Source of the DNA: Flavobacteriaceae bacterium
Lineage (GTDB): Bacteria; Bacteroidota; Bacteroidia; Flavobacteriales; Flavobacteriaceae
DNA: 64,000 nt
Direction of reading: 5' to 3'
NCBI GenBank assembly: GCA_018402385.1
Contig: JAGYJA010000006.1
Location: forward strand, 273,415 to 337,414
Under the pieces are notes generated by a model. The model saw only the letters and a list, made by a program, of their open reading frames with translations, was not told the origin of the DNA and made no database searches. Shown here piece after piece: positions 42,176-50,685 of the stretch. Position 1 is the stretch's first letter, and every line of letters begins with the position of its first letter. A program made the position numbers and the translations under genes.

Positions 42176-44326
42176 ATGCGATACCTTTACATTTTAATGC
42201 TCATTTTTTTCCCGGCTCTATTGTTTTCACAAACCACCATTTCCGGAAAGGTTACAGACCCCAAAGGCAATCCCATTATGGGGGCCAACCTATTTATTGA
42301 AGGCACTTATGACGGCACAATAACCACGGAAGACGGAAGCTTTTCTTTTTCAACACTTGCAACCGGAGTGCAAACCCTTCAGGTGTCTTTCCTCTCTTTT
42401 GAAACATATAAAATAAGTAAAGAGGTCAGCGAACTGCAAGACGTAAACATTCGCTTACGCGAAAGCGTGGATGCCCTCGATGCCGTGGTGCTCTCTGCCG
42501 GAACTTTTGAAGCCGGTGACAAAGCACGCAACTCGGTTTTAAAGCCACTCGATATAGTCACCACAGCAGGTAGTGCCGGTGATATTGTGGGCGCCTTGCA
42601 AACGCTTCCTGGCGCACAAACCGTTGGTGAGAGCGGCAGGTTATTCGTAAGAGGTGGTGAAGCAGATGAAACCCAAACATTTATAGACGGTATCAGGGTA
42701 GCACAACCTTATGGAGCTTCTGTGCAAAACCTGCCCACACGGGGTCGCTTTTCACCCTTTCTTTTCAGTGGAATTTCCTTTTCAACAGGTGGGTACAGTG
42801 CAGAATATGGAGAGGCACTTTCCAGTGTGCTACTTCTAAACACCAAAGACGAAGCCGAACAAAACCAAACTGATATTTCACTAATGACCGTTGGGCTGGG
42901 GGTGGGCCATTCCATCAAAAAGGAAAGCAGTAGTTTTACTTTCAACACCGCTTACATCAATCTGGAACCTTACCAGGCGTTGGTTCCACAAAACCTGAAT
43001 TGGAACAAAGCCTTTGAATCCATAAGCGGTGAGGCTGTGTATGTAAACAGATTTGAGAAGGGCATTTTAAAATCCTATGCAGCCTTTGATGCCTCTTCAT
43101 TTGATTTCAATCAGGAAAATATCAACAGCCCTTCAGCACAACGCATCGATTTGAAAAACAATAATTTCTATACAAACACCTCTTACAAAAGCTACTGGAA
43201 CAACAATTGGCAGTTTTACAACGGATTGAGCTATGGTTATGGAAGCAATACCATTTTTATTGATGCAGACCAAGTAGCAAATGATGAGCACGCCATTCAC
43301 CTCAAATCAAAAGCAAGCCGTCGCTTTTCAAACAGCATCAAACTCGATCTGGGAGCCGATTTTTTCAGTACCCATTTTGAGGAAGGTTTTAAAAATACAA
43401 CAGGTCAATTTGAGAGCGATTTCTCTTCAAATATCCTTGCAGTGTATGCAGAAGGAGATTTTTTCTTTTCAAAAAATTTGGCTGCAAAAGTGGGAGTAAG
43501 GGCATCCCGTCAGTTCCTGCTTGATGAAACCCGCGTATCACCCAGAGTTTCTTTGGCTTATAAATCGGGCGAAAACAGTCAGTTTGCATTGGCTTATGGT
43601 CGATTTTCCCAAACTCCAAAACAAGACTACCTCAAATACAACAGCCGGTTACAATCAGAAAATGCGACGCATTATATTTTAAATTATCAATACAACAACA
43701 ATGGCCGCACCCTGCGCCTGGAAGGCTATTACAAAGATTATAAAGACCTCATTCGCTTTGATGGAGAGACAGTGCAGTTTGATGCTCAGTTTAATAACAC
43801 CGGCAACGGCTATGCCGCCGGACTCGATTTTTTCTGGAGGGACAATAAGACTGTGAAGAACCTGCAGTATTGGGTTTCTTATTCTTTTATCGATACAGAA
43901 CGTTTGTACCGCAATTTCCCAAAACAGGCAACACCCCCTTTTGTGGCACAACACACCGCTTCTTTAGTAACTAAGTATTGGGTACAAAACTGGCGCTCTC
44001 AGATAGGATTTTCTCATACGTTCCATACCGGCAGACCCTATAACAACCCCAACGAAACAACATTTATGAACGGTAAAACAAAAGCCTATAACAGTCTGGC
44101 GTTTAACTGGGCGTATTTGCTTAGCGAACAACAAATTCTCTACTTTTCAGTGTCCAATCTGCTGGGTACTCAAAATGTGTTTGGGTATGAATATGCCAAC
44201 ACACCCAATGCAAATGGCACTTTTGACAGGCGCGCCATCACACCCACTGCAGACCGGTTTTTCTTTATTGGTTTTTTCTGGACCATCAGTGATGATAAAG
44301 AAAGCAATCAGTTGGATAATTTGTAA
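42176..44326 (+). CDS. TonB-dependent outer-membrane receptor with carboxypeptidase-like domain
   Basis: A 716-residue protein with a signal peptide (residues 1-18, cleavage after LLFSQ). A carboxypeptidase D regulatory-like domain (about 20-95, TISGKVTDPKGNPIMGAN) is followed by a plug domain (about 105-220, TLPGAQTVGESGRLFVRGGEADETQ cut here at GRLFVRGG) and a beta-barrel to the C-terminus (ending FFWTISDDK). Such receptors import iron chelates, vitamins or glycan fragments using TonB energy. No SusD-like partner is adjacent, so glycan uptake is not indicated; iron or another small ligand is as likely. Confidence 0.92.
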   Translation: MRYLYILMLIFFPALLFSQTTISGKVTDPKGNPIMGANLFIEGTYDGTITTEDGSFSFSTLATGVQTLQVSFLSFETYKISKEVSELQDVNIRLRESVDALDAVVLSAGTFEAGDKARNSVLKPLDIVTTAGSAGDIVGALQTLPGAQTVGESGRLFVRGGEADETQTFIDGIRVAQPYGASVQNLPTRGRFSPFLFSGISFSTGGYSAEYGEALSSVLLLNTKDEAEQNQTDISLMTVGLGVGHSIKKESSSFTFNTAYINLEPYQALVPQNLNWNKAFESISGEAVYVNRFEKGILKSYAAFDASSFDFNQENINSPSAQRIDLKNNNFYTNTSYKSYWNNNWQFYNGLSYGYGSNTIFIDADQVANDEHAIHLKSKASRRFSNSIKLDLGADFFSTHFEEGFKNTTGQFESDFSSNILAVYAEGDFFFSKNLAAKVGVRASRQFLLDETRVSPRVSLAYKSGENSQFALAYGRFSQTPKQDYLKYNSRLQSENATHYILNYQYNNNGRTLRLEGYYKDYKDLIRFDGETVQFDAQFNNTGNGYAAGLDFFWRDNKTVKNLQYWVSYSFIDTERLYRNFPKQATPPFVAQHTASLVTKYWVQNWRSQIGFSHTFHTGRPYNNPNETTFMNGKTKAYNSLAFNWAYLLSEQQILYFSVSNLLGTQNVFGYEYANTPNANGTFDRRAITPTADRFFFIGFFWTISDDKESNQLDNL

Positions 44327-44336
44327 AAAATTGTGG

Positions 44337-44376
44337 TAACGCCCTGCTTAAGAGGGGCTGAAGTTTACAGCGTTAT
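44337..44376. repeat. Hairpin-bearing spacer after the TonB receptor
   Basis: TAACGC and GCGTTA enclose CCCTGCTTAAGAGGGG, itself a hairpin (CCCT / AGGG). This could be the receptor's transcription terminator, but the double inverted-repeat layout resembles the recombination sites of integron cassettes. The canonical RYYYAAC/GTTRRRY core is not fully met, so I do not call attC. Confidence 0.4.
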
Positions 44377-44430
44377 TATGTAAGATAATTTTTTATAAAG
44401 TCAAGCCATTTACAAAAGCCGATATTGGAT

Positions 44431-44462
44431 TTGAGATCTAACTATAAAAAGTGATATATTTG
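44431..44462 (+). promoter_or_regulatory. Promoter candidate for the small lipoprotein gene
   Basis: TTG (44431-44433) and TATATTTG (44455-44462) with 21 bases between fit the flavobacterial TTG / TAnnTTTG promoter. It would give a leader of about 140 bases before the ATG at 44612. Confidence 0.55.
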
Positions 44463-44611
44463 GGAATACATCTAAAACATAAGGTATAGGCACCCTATTG
44501 GTTGTATATACGCAATAAATAAAATAAATCAGTATAACAGATATGGAATATATCAACAATAGATAGAAGTTCATATTGGACATACTAATGTTGCCATTAA
44601 TTTAAAAAAGA

Positions 44612-45088
44612 ATGAACAGACCGGTAATAATTATACTACTGTCTTTATTAATTTTTAGTTGTACAGATAAAAATCAAACCCATAATAAGATAACGGAACT
44701 GGAAAAATTGCAGACCGAAAATGATAGTCTAAAAAAAATAGTAAAAGAAATAAGTAATAAATACGTATTTGATAGTATAAGTTTCCGAGATATCTCTTCA
44801 TTTAACAACACATACGAAATAAATTCAAGTTTAAAGGGAGAATTTGTTATTGTAGGTTACAATAATGACATTGAAAACACCAATGTGATTATGTTTGACA
44901 GTATAACTTATAATCCAAAAAAACTATTTAATCCTGACACACTTAAATTAAAAAATGGTGGATATAACTACGAAATGAAAATGGATGCTGAAAGGGTCTA
45001 TTGGAGAGTTGAAGTTCAGATAAATCACAAATATGGAAAAAATTACGAAGGAGTTTTGATAAATGCTTATCAAGCGAATGAAAACTAA
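44612..45088 (+). CDS. Small lipoprotein of unknown function
   Basis: A 158-residue protein with a lipoprotein signal (MNRPVIIILLSLLIFSC, Cys17 lipidated). A short coiled coil follows (about residues 25-52, ITELEKLQTENDSLKKIVKE), then a mixed domain with GEFVIVGYNNDIENTNVIM and YEMKMDAERVYWRVEV. I recognise no family. It has its own candidate promoter and is followed by a spacer of unusual composition and a gene remnant, which together look like an acquired cassette. Confidence 0.75.
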   Translation: MNRPVIIILLSLLIFSCTDKNQTHNKITELEKLQTENDSLKKIVKEISNKYVFDSISFRDISSFNNTYEINSSLKGEFVIVGYNNDIENTNVIMFDSITYNPKKLFNPDTLKLKNGGYNYEMKMDAERVYWRVEVQINHKYGKNYEGVLINAYQANEN

Positions 45089-45180
45089 TGGCAACACCGG
45101 CGATAAGCTATGGCTTCTAACGGCTCACTCGGAAAATTGCCTAACGGCCAGTTCGCTGCGCTCGTGTCTCACGGATTTTC
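45089..45180. other. GC-richer spacer with direct CTAACGGC repeats
   Basis: This segment carries CTAACGGC twice (45118 and 45141 regions) and an inverted pair GGAAAAT / ATTTTCC, and is visibly richer in G and C than its AT-rich surroundings. It separates the lipoprotein gene from a coding remnant. It resembles conserved spacer sequences I recall from flavobacterial gene cassettes, but I cannot name it. Confidence 0.4.
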
Positions 45181-45426
45181 CTCATAGATGGTCGTCCTGT
45201 CATTAACTTCAAACCCTGGGGAGCAACCATTGATAACTATCAAGGAGAAGGTGCATTTCAAACTTATAATGACTGCGGGAGTGCCACGCTTTTGCAAATT
45301 TTTCAAATAGATAACCCTAAAAACTCAGAAAAACCACTCTTAAACACTGTATTAATGACCTATCAAAACGCCGCGCTTATCAATGAGACATTTGAAGGCT
45401 TTTATAATTCGCTTTATAAAAATTAA
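45145..45426 (+). pseudogene. C-terminal fragment of an unidentified protein
   Basis: A frame without start codon, open from the stop at 45142-45144 and closing at TAA 45424-45426. From about 45181 it reads like real protein: LIDGRPVINFKPWGATI, then GEGAFQTYNDCGSATL, a segment ending LLNTVLMTYQNAALINETF and EGFYNSLYKN. The first part of the gene is missing, replaced by the cassette-like spacer. I cannot name the family. It may be the 3' end left by a recombination that inserted the lipoprotein cassette. Confidence 0.55.
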
Positions 45427-45505
45427 AAAAAAACCATGTCCTGAGTTATTGCTTCTCGTGGTTTAACATTCATAAACACACAAAAAACAAATACATTTTC
45501 AATCA

Positions 45506-45907
45506 TCACTCCTCAACAAACCCCATACTCAATGAATTCACACAATACCGTTGTCCGGTTGGGGTGGGGCCATCGTTAAAAACATGTCCCAGATGACTGC
45601 CACAATTGGAACAAAGAATTTCTGTACGTAGCATACCATAGCTGCTGTCTTTGATATATTCAATACTTCCTTCCACGGCACGATCAAAAGCCGGCCAGCC
45701 ACAGCCACTGTCAAATTTAGCCTCGCTTTCAAACAGCAAGGCTTGGCAGGCTGCACATTGATACCGGCCTCGTTCATTGTGAATGTTGTAAGTGCCGGTA
45801 AATGGGCGCTCGGTACCCTTTTTGCGCAGAATTTGGTATTTCTCTTCTCCTAGCAACTCCAGCCATTCGGCCTCGGTTTTTTGAATGGGATACGTCTTGG
45901 AATCCAT
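45506..45907 (-). CDS. msrB: Peptide-methionine (R)-S-oxide reductase MsrB, cytoplasmic
   Basis: A 133-residue MsrB. Zinc ligands are the CAAC and CSNC pairs, and the catalytic Cys is in GQRYCVNSLSM. Other conserved elements are KGTERPFTGTY, FDSGCGWPAF and GSHLGHVFNDGP. It reduces the R-form of methionine sulfoxide in oxidised proteins. There is no signal peptide, so it acts in the cytoplasm. It lies 4 bp after a second, secreted MsrB, so both come from one transcript. Confidence 0.95.
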   Translation of the reverse strand: MDSKTYPIQKTEAEWLELLGEEKYQILRKKGTERPFTGTYNIHNERGRYQCAACQALLFESEAKFDSGCGWPAFDRAVEGSIEYIKDSSYGMLRTEILCSNCGSHLGHVFNDGPTPTGQRYCVNSLSMGFVEE

Positions 45908-45911
45908 CAGC

Positions 45912-46394
45912 TTAGTTTTTGGGTTTAAAACTCAGTGCAGCCCCATTGATACAATGCCTCTTTCCGGTAGTATTTTGTGGACCATCATCAAAACGATGCC
46001 CCAAATGGCTTCCACAATTGGCACATTTTAACTCGGTGCGGGCATAACCCACTTTGTGATCAACATCCAGCTCCAGATTTTCATCCACCCCTTGATCAAA
46101 GGATGGCCAACCAGAACCCGAATCAAATTTGTGCTCACTTTCATAAAGCACCACAGCACAGGCTTTGCAGTGGTATGTTCCCGGTTCATAGATTTTATCC
46201 AGCGGACTCGTAAAAGCGCGCTCCGTACCGGCTTGTCGCAGGACGTAGTATTCGAGTTCGCTCAACTGGGCTTTCCATTCCGCTTCCGTTTTTACAACTT
46301 CATAGACAGTCGCTTTTTGGGAATCGTTTTGTGCTTTACTGTTGCAACTCCACAGACTTATTGCCAAGAGGCATAGGGTGATTCTTGATATCAT
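45912..46394 (-). CDS. msrB: Exported MsrB lipoprotein
   Basis: A 160-residue MsrB paralogue with a lipoprotein signal (MISRITLCLLAISLWSC). The catalytic domain keeps both zinc pairs (CKAC and CANC), FDSGSGWPSF, GSHLGHRFDDGP and the catalytic Cys in GKRHCINGAAL. It would repair methionine sulfoxide in periplasmic or outer-membrane proteins. The pair with the cytoplasmic MsrB directly downstream covers both compartments. Reducing power from the periplasm must come from a partner not present nearby. Confidence 0.93.
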   Translation of the reverse strand: MISRITLCLLAISLWSCNSKAQNDSQKATVYEVVKTEAEWKAQLSELEYYVLRQAGTERAFTSPLDKIYEPGTYHCKACAVVLYESEHKFDSGSGWPSFDQGVDENLELDVDHKVGYARTELKCANCGSHLGHRFDDGPQNTTGKRHCINGAALSFKPKN

Positions 46395-46490
46395 AGCTTC
46401 CTTTTTTTTTACTAAATTAATTGATATAATTACGATTAAAAAGGGGAGAGGGTTCTTTTTAACGAAAATTTAGTGAAATCCACCGTTCAT

Positions 46491-46524
46491 AAAAAAACCT
46501 CCCAATCAAAATGAAATCAGGAGG
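46491..46524 (-). terminator. Terminator of the collagen-motif lipoprotein gene
   Basis: On the minus strand CCTCC and GGAGG flank a 17-base loop and are followed by seven T. It ends 25-60 bp after the lipoprotein stop codon. Confidence 0.55.
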
Positions 46525-46549
46525 CTATTAATTTTTTATGAGAAAGGGC

Positions 46550-47047
46550 TTATTCCAGTTCAAGTGCCTGCATCACAGCGTTGTAATCAGAAAGGTCAAC
46601 ACCGGAATTGGTAGCAAATTCAGAAGGCACCACTACAAACCGAAAAGTCTGGTTTTGGGTATATTCAACAGGGACCGTGGTCAAATCAAAATTACCATCT
46701 ATTTGAATCATCACATCAAAAAAGGTGTGGTTATAAACATATTGAATGATATCACCGTTGTTTAAGAAAAAATTTTGAGGAATCAAACTCCACAAATCAA
46801 CATTATCAGGCAATTGACCTTCCAATCGATACACGAGAATCGCATCAGATTCAAAAACCTCAATCGAGCTTGGGATTGTGATCAGTGACTCCTGAAGTCC
46901 GTTTTGACTGTTAAACTGAAAATTAACGGTGCGTTCAAACGTCTGTCCCAGTATATTGATACCATCAAATCCCGGAGGTCCTTGTGGCCCTTCACAAGCA
47001 GTGAATAAAAAGAAGACGGTTCCTAAAGTAAATATGAGCTTTTTCAT
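46550..47047 (-). CDS. Lipoprotein with a short collagen-like segment
   Basis: About 165 residues from ATG 47047; a longer frame from 47080 only adds residues before the signal. The lipoprotein signal MKKLIFTLGTVFFLFTAC is followed at once by EGPQGPPGFDG, a Gly-x-y collagen-like stretch of three or four triplets. A beta-rich domain follows, including FERTVNFQFNSQNG, a DAILVYRLEGQ strand and FRFVVVPSEFA. I recognise it as a type of flavobacterial lipoprotein that often begins with GPxGPxG, but the function is unknown. It is a single gene, divergent from the M48 peptidase gene. Confidence 0.8.
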   Translation of the reverse strand: MKKLIFTLGTVFFLFTACEGPQGPPGFDGINILGQTFERTVNFQFNSQNGLQESLITIPSSIEVFESDAILVYRLEGQLPDNVDLWSLIPQNFFLNNGDIIQYVYNHTFFDVMIQIDGNFDLTTVPVEYTQNQTFRFVVVPSEFATNSGVDLSDYNAVMQALELE

Positions 47048-47307
47048 AATAGTTGATTTTAATTTCTTAGATATAAACAAAATGCGTACCGAAAATTTTT
47101 AAAGCACCAAAATAGGAACAATTTTTGATTGATATTGCTAAAATAAATACAAATTATTACAATGGACTCCTTGTCCTCTTTTATTCAAACCGACATATTT
47201 ATGTAAGTGACTTATTTCAAACAAATGTTACTAAACTTAAGACAAAATTAATTTATAAAAACAAAGTTTTTGTATTTTTACAAGAGTATCAAAAAAAATA
47301 GCAACAA

Positions 47308-48129
47308 ATGAAAACAAAATCTTTTATCATACTAACGACGATGATGGTCTTGCTCATCGCTTGTACCACCAATCCCTTTACAGGCAAAAACACCTTGGCA
47401 TTGGTTCCAAACTCTCAGATTTTACCCATGTCATTTCAGCAATACAGCGAGTTTCTAAATGAAAATAAAGTGGTAAAAGGGACTGCAGATGCTCAGATGA
47501 TTCAAAAAGTGGGGCAAAAAATCTCCACAGCCTCAGAACGTTGGCTCAATGCAAATGGGTATCAGGGCTACCTCAAAGATTATCAATGGGAATACAACCT
47601 GGTAGAGGATGATGCCGTAAATGCCTGGTGTATGCCGGGAGGTAAAATTGTTTTTTATACCGGTATTTTACCCGTTGCAAATACAGAAGCACGCATCGCT
47701 GCCATTATGGGACATGAGGTGGCACATGCTTTGGCCAATCACGGTCAGCAACGCATGAGCGCCGGGCAATTACAACAAATTGGTGCGGTGGCAGGAAACA
47801 TCGCTTTGGCAAATGACCCGGAAAATCAAGCCTTGTTCAATACTGCTTATGGTGTGGGTTCCTCTGTGGGCGTGATGCTTCCTTTTAGCAGAAGTCATGA
47901 AACCGAAGCAGATAAAATTGGACTCACTTTAATGGCCATCGCAGGATATGAACCCGCAGAATCAGCCGAATTGTGGCGCAGAATGCAACAACAAGGAGGG
48001 GGCGCTGCACCACCGCAATTCCTCAGCACACACCCCGCCAGTCAAACACGCATCAACAACATTCTGTCCTGGGTAGAAGAATCGAAAGCTGAAGCCCGCA
48101 AGTTTGGAGTGACCTCTTTCAAAAAGTAA
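47308..48129 (+). CDS. M48 family metallopeptidase lipoprotein (BepA/LoiP-like)
   Basis: A 273-residue protein with a lipoprotein signal (MVLLIAC, Cys19) and the M48 zinc motif HEVAHALANHG (HExxH), the third ligand Glu in HETEADKIGL, and NAWCMPGGKIVFYTGI. The end, PPQFLSTHPASQTRINNI, is also typical. M48 lipoproteins degrade or help assemble outer-membrane proteins in the periplasm. It is a single gene, followed by the start of the large repeat region. Confidence 0.93.
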   Translation: MKTKSFIILTTMMVLLIACTTNPFTGKNTLALVPNSQILPMSFQQYSEFLNENKVVKGTADAQMIQKVGQKISTASERWLNANGYQGYLKDYQWEYNLVEDDAVNAWCMPGGKIVFYTGILPVANTEARIAAIMGHEVAHALANHGQQRMSAGQLQQIGAVAGNIALANDPENQALFNTAYGVGSSVGVMLPFSRSHETEADKIGLTLMAIAGYEPAESAELWRRMQQQGGGAAPPQFLSTHPASQTRINNILSWVEESKAEARKFGVTSFKK

Positions 48130-48159
48130 TAAAAAAATAGCCTTACTTTGTGAAAGGGA

Positions 48160-48545
48160 GATAGGGAGATAGGGTGATAGGGAGATAGGGTAGATAGGGT
48201 GATAGGGAGAGTGGGAGCAAAGGTTTTAGGCTACATCAATTCGGTATTCATTATTCGATATTCATTATTCGATATTCGTAATTTAAATTATCTAACAATT
48301 TTAAATGCAATTCCAAATCCACCCCCGGCCTAAGAAAGTGTTTCGTAAAAAAATAGCCGGAGGTTGTGAGTTTGTGAGTTGTTGAGTGGGTGATAGGGAG
48401 AGTGGGAGATAGGGTGATGGGGAGAGTGGGAGCAAAGGTTTTAGGCTTTATCAATTCGGTATTCATTATTCGATATTCATAATTTAAATTAACTAATAAT
48501 TTTTAATACAATTACGATATCACCCCGGCCTACGAAAGTGTTCCG
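48160..48545. repeat. Two copies of a roughly 200-bp flavobacterial repeat
   Basis: The unit runs from AATAGCCGGAG(G)TTGTGAG through a GGGTGATAGGGAGAGTGGGAG purine-rich part and GCAAAGGTTTTAGGCT, then ATTCGGTATTCATTATTCGATATTC, then an AT-rich piece and a pyrimidine-rich end, CCCCGGCCTA(A/C)GAAAG. Copies here are about 48160-48340 (left end scrambled into short GATAGGG repeats) and 48340-48545. Four further copies are at 52060-52810. Between the two sets lie an MFS gene and a lipoprotein gene. Confidence 0.88.
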
Positions 48546-49150
48546 TTAAGAAAATGAAGTGAGCGGAGGAGCAAGTAAAAATCCTTGACATTCCAAATCA
48601 ATAAAGCTATAAAAGAGTGTTATGAAGTTTACAAAGTAATAATTCATTGAAGAACCTTTATTTTTACGCCGCAGCGAACGAAATTTTTAGGAACGCTTTC
48701 GTCAGCCTAGGTCCCGCACCTGTTGCGGGATTTTGTTTCTACGTCACCCTGAGCTTGTCGAAGGGTTGGGCAATGCAAAAAAGAAAAGAAAGTAAATGGA
48801 ATATCCGGAGTATTAAAAATAATCCAACATATACTTAACACTACCTAATTTTCATTTTACAAAAAATTAATACACCTTATTTTAAGTCGCAGCGAACGAA
48901 ATTTTTAGGAACGTTTTCGTCAGCCTTTCCCTCGCGCCTTCTGGTTTGTTCACTAAAAATGTCCTCACTTCGACAGGCTCAGTGACCGCAGGACATTTTC
49001 TTAACATTCCGCCCTGGTTCTTTCGTGTCAAGACAATAGAACATGAGAAGTAAATGTACTTGGCATCATTTATAAAGTTTAGTCGAAAATCTCTTAACTT
49101 TGTCTTTTTAGCGAATAGAATCTTTAAGAACACTTTCGTCAGCCTAGCGT
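48546..49150. repeat. Composite of degraded dispersed repeats
   Basis: 48540-48700 is nearly identical to 52806-52980. The core GCAGCGAACGAAATTTTTAG...TTTCGTCAGCC appears about three times in this stretch (near 48670, 48890 and a weaker one at 49110). 48780-48838 (AAAGAAAGTAAATGGAATAT...) recurs at 53501-53560. REP elements of the GTCGAAG type occur at 48744-48762 and 48966-48989. Frames read through it are unlike real proteins. No transposase is recognisable. This covers most of the 1.1 kb between the M48 and MFS genes. Confidence 0.8.
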
Positions 49151-49227
49151 TTTTAGTTCTTTTATTGGCAATGCAAAAAATAACAACTCAAATGAAATAA
49201 AAAGAGTGAAATTGATGTAAAAATAAT

Positions 49228-50594
49228 ATGAGACAAACACCTGAAAAAGGAAGTAAAAAACTCCTCTTTGCCTGGGCATTTTACGATTGGGCAAACTCTG
49301 TTTATAGCTTGGTCATTGCATCAGCAATATTCCCCATTTACTATGCCTCTTTGTTTGAGGCGGCACAAACAGAAACAGTAATGGTTTTTGGAGGCGAAAT
49401 ACGCAGCACCCCCTCATTAGTTATGTAACCGCAGCAGCTTTTCTGCTGGTGGCATTTATGTCACCCCTTCTTTCAGGAATTGCAGATTATGTGGGAAACA
49501 AGAAAAAGTTTATGCAATTTTTCTGTTATCTGGGGAGCGCTTCCTGTATTGGCTTGTTTTGGTTTAGCCTGGATGCGATTTACTTTAGCCTGCTTTGCTA
49601 TTTTTTAGCTTTGATTGGTTTTTGGGGGAGTTTGGTGTTTTACAATTCTTATTTGCCTGATATTGCTTACAATGAACAACAGGACAAAGCCAGCGCACGC
49701 GGATTCTCAATGGGTTACATAGGGAGTGTTGTTTTGTTGCTGTTCAACCTTTGGATGGTGATGAAACCGGAATTTTTTGGTCTGGGAGAAGGCGGGGAGG
49801 CCGCCATGCTGGCCATGAAAATTTCGTTTGTAACGGTGGGGGTCTGGTGGGCACTTTTTAGCCAATACAGTTTTTATTACCTGCCGGTGGGCCCTAAAAA
49901 CAACAATAAAATTACTCGCAACGTTCTTTTAAACGGTTTTCGGGAACTCCAAAAAGTACAAAAGTCTTTGTTGGAAAACATCCAACTCAAACGCTATCTC
50001 TCTGCATTTTTTGTATATAGTATGGCCGTTCAAACGGTGATGCTGGTTGCGACTTACTTTGGCGAACAGGAAATCAATTGGGTGGACTCCACAGAAAAAA
50101 CAATGGGACTCATCGTTAGTATTCTCATCATTCAACTGGTTGCAGTGCTTGGTGCCGAATTGACCTCCAGGTCGTCTGCACGCTTTGGAAACATCCCCAC
50201 ACTCATTGTAATCAACAGCATCTGGCTGGTGATTTGTATTGTTGCTTATACCATAAAAGAACCCATACAATTTTATATAACCGCAGGGGTTGTGGGACTG
50301 GTGATGGGCGGCATTCAATCGCTTTCCCGTTCGACCTATTCAAAATTTTTACCTCAAACCAAGGACACCACATCCTATTTCAGTTTTTTTGATGTCACTG
50401 AAAAAATTGGCATTGTCATCGGAATGATGCTGTATGGTTTTATTGATCAAATCACGGGAAGTATGCGCAATTCGGTATTGTTTCTGGTGGTGTTTTTCTT
50501 TTTGGGCATAGTGTTGCTGTTACGCGTTCCGCGAAAGCTTCCAAAAGAAAACAATTCTCCGGAGAATTCAGATGCTTTAAAAGACAATTTTTGA
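49228..50594 (+). pseudogene. MFS transporter of the UMF1/Atg22 type, frameshifted at a C5 tract
   Basis: The N-terminal 66 residues (MRQTPEKGSKKLLFAWAFYD, then WANSVYSLVIASAIFPIYY) are in one frame, and the rest in another: TAAAFLLVAFMSPLLSGIAD onward with about eleven helices and GVVGLVMGGIQSLSRSTYS. The break is C5 at 49409-49413; six C would read ACC CCC CTC ATT AGT TAT GTA and join the halves into one protein of about 455 residues. AFYDWANS is the hallmark of the UMF1 family. Substrate unknown. It is either a sequencing error or a recently broken gene. Confidence 0.82.
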
Positions 50595-50619
50595 GCAAAA
50601 AATGAGTTGTATAAAGAAA

Positions 50620-50654
50620 TTGAACTTCAAATAAATATTTTTTACTTAAGTTTG
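50620..50654 (+). promoter_or_regulatory. Promoter candidate for the three-repeat lipoprotein
   Basis: TTG (50620-50622) and TAAGTTTG (50647-50654) with 24 bases between, one more than the usual maximum, roughly fit the TTG / TAnnTTTG promoter. The ATG is at 50686. Confidence 0.45.
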
Positions 50655-50685
50655 CGAAGCATCCACCTAGTTTAAAAATCTACTT

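Noticed and set aside
44337..44376. True integron attC site
   Set aside because: The 7-base core sequences do not match RYYYAAC/GTTRRRY on both sides and no integrase is visible; kept only as a cassette-like observation.
48647..48838. 63-codon frame in the repeat block
   Set aside because: Runs through REP sequence (giving LSLSKG) and other repeats; the equivalent frame is not kept in the second copy at 52920.
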